Shown piece by piece: positions 63,469 to 64,000 of a stretch of 64,000 nt of DNA (the first letter of the stretch is position 1; each line of letters opens with the position of its first letter). The DNA is from Kibdelosporangium philippinense (GTDB lineage Bacteria; Actinomycetota; Actinomycetes; Mycobacteriales; Pseudonocardiaceae), in assembly GCF_021390435.2 (NCBI RefSeq), contig NZ_JAJVCN010000002.1, positions 2,046,001 through 2,110,000 on the forward strand, given 5' to 3'. The notes beneath the pieces are model-generated. The model had not been told where the DNA came from. It did not search any database and worked only from the letters and a program-made list of their open reading frames with translations. The position numbers and the translations under genes were made by a program.

Positions 63469-64000
63469 CAGGGCTAAAGCAAAGTCGGTTGATCTTGGGA
63501 GTGGTGGGGCGGGGTGAGGTTTTCCCTGGTGGGTAAGGAGATGCGGCCCTTCGATGGGACGATGTGAGTTCTCACGCTCTTGATCGTCTGTCGAAAGGCC
63601 GCTGGTGTCAGTGTCGCATGCCGTCTGCGTACCCGTCGATGCGTCGGTCATGATGGGCTCGGCTGAGCTAGCCGACTTGGTCGCGTTGCTGGGCAAGGTC
63701 GCCGATCCCCGTAAACGCCGGGGGATTCGGCATCACATCGCCACGGTGCTGGCCGTGACGGTGCTGGCGGTATTGGCGGGGGCGAAGAACTACCGGGAGG
63801 CCGGTGACCGGGCCGAGGACTTGCCGCAGGAGTTGCTGGAGCTGGTCGGGGCGCGGCGGAGCGTCCTATCGGGACGGCGTGTGGCGCCGAGCGCGGACAC
63901 GATCCGCCGGGTGGTCGAGTCGGTGGACGCCGAGGCCGCCGACAGGCTGGTGTGCCACTGGCTGGCTGATCGAGCGATGGCCCTGGCCGGCGACGACGGC
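63469..64000 (+). mobile_element. ISAs1-family element, left part (runs off the window)
   Basis: Begins around CAGGGCTAAAGC where the IS3 OrfA coding sequence stops; contains the start of an ISAs1 transposase. The right end and target duplication lie outside. Confidence 0.65.
63605..64000 (+). CDS. ISAs1-family transposase, N-terminal part
   Basis: Open to the window end. From GTG 63605 (or 63611): LADLVALLGKVADPRKRRGI, RHHIATVLAVTVLAVLAGAK, NYREAGDRAEDLPQELLELV, the DDE_Tnp_1-associated domain of ISAs1 transposases. The catalytic part is beyond the window. Confidence 0.85.
   Translation, partial: MSVSHAVCVPVDASVMMGSAELADLVALLGKVADPRKRRGIRHHIATVLAVTVLAVLAGAKNYREAGDRAEDLPQELLELVGARRSVLSGRRVAPSADTIRRVVESVDAEAADRLVCHWLADRAMALAGDDG

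Overview
High-GC actinobacterial chromosome, most like Pseudonocardiaceae (Amycolatopsis/Kibdelosporangium/Lentzea type). The basis is GC-rich codon use, many GTG starts, a SARP/AfsR-type regulator, a mycobacterial-type LexA box, a LigD polymerase gene, LacI operators of the GAGAGCGCTCTC type and a pSAM2-like integrative element. Genus is an inference; no rRNA or tRNA gene was seen.

Bases 1-27,900 are ordinary chromosome with one clean IS1380-family insertion (9407-11074). In order: the 3' part of a large DNA-repair-type ATPase; a SARP/NB-ARC/TPR regulator translationally coupled to a small HD (alarmone-hydrolase-like) enzyme; a HipA-like kinase overlapping a DUF3037 gene; a secreted carboxylesterase; a VOC protein overlapping an ECF sigma factor with a SnoaL-like tail; LexA-controlled dinB; a secreted TAP-like peptidase; an NTF2-like gene and a TetR gene diverging from a double operator, with a LigD polymerase gene after TetR; a six-gene nucleotide-sugar operon (dehydrogenase, epimerase, two aminotransferases, two acyltransferases) with every junction overlapping; a membrane-anchored protein; and a secreted GH16 glucanase with two discoidin domains.

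Bases 27,700-33,224 look like a LacI-controlled locus: GAGAGCGCTCTC palindromes lie upstream of GH16 and twice upstream of a DUF1996 / DUF305 / lacI run. The lacI gene carries a frameshift. An IS5-family element, itself split by an IS110-family element, sits between the two divergent arms, next to eight tandem 22-bp repeats. An IS1182 element sits exactly in the middle of a palindrome at the lacI stop codon.

Bases ~35,050-55,400 hold an AICE (actinomycete integrative and conjugative element) with the pSAM2-like order int, xis, repSA, small ORFs, traSA, small ORFs, a divergent korSA-like GntR gene and an XRE/TPR regulator. Eight insertion sequences have landed in it. For each, exact target-site duplications can be read, so the original ~10-kb element can be rebuilt on paper. 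int, traSA, the XRE gene and two small genes are each split, and repSA has an additional 1-nt frameshift.

Bases 55,400-64,000 are an IS graveyard (fragments of IS5, IS481-like, IS1634-like and IS3 elements, intact IS5 and IS701 elements, and the start of an ISAs1 element). It surrounds a small, visibly less GC-rich island of three genes for exported proteins (57.0-59.6 kb).
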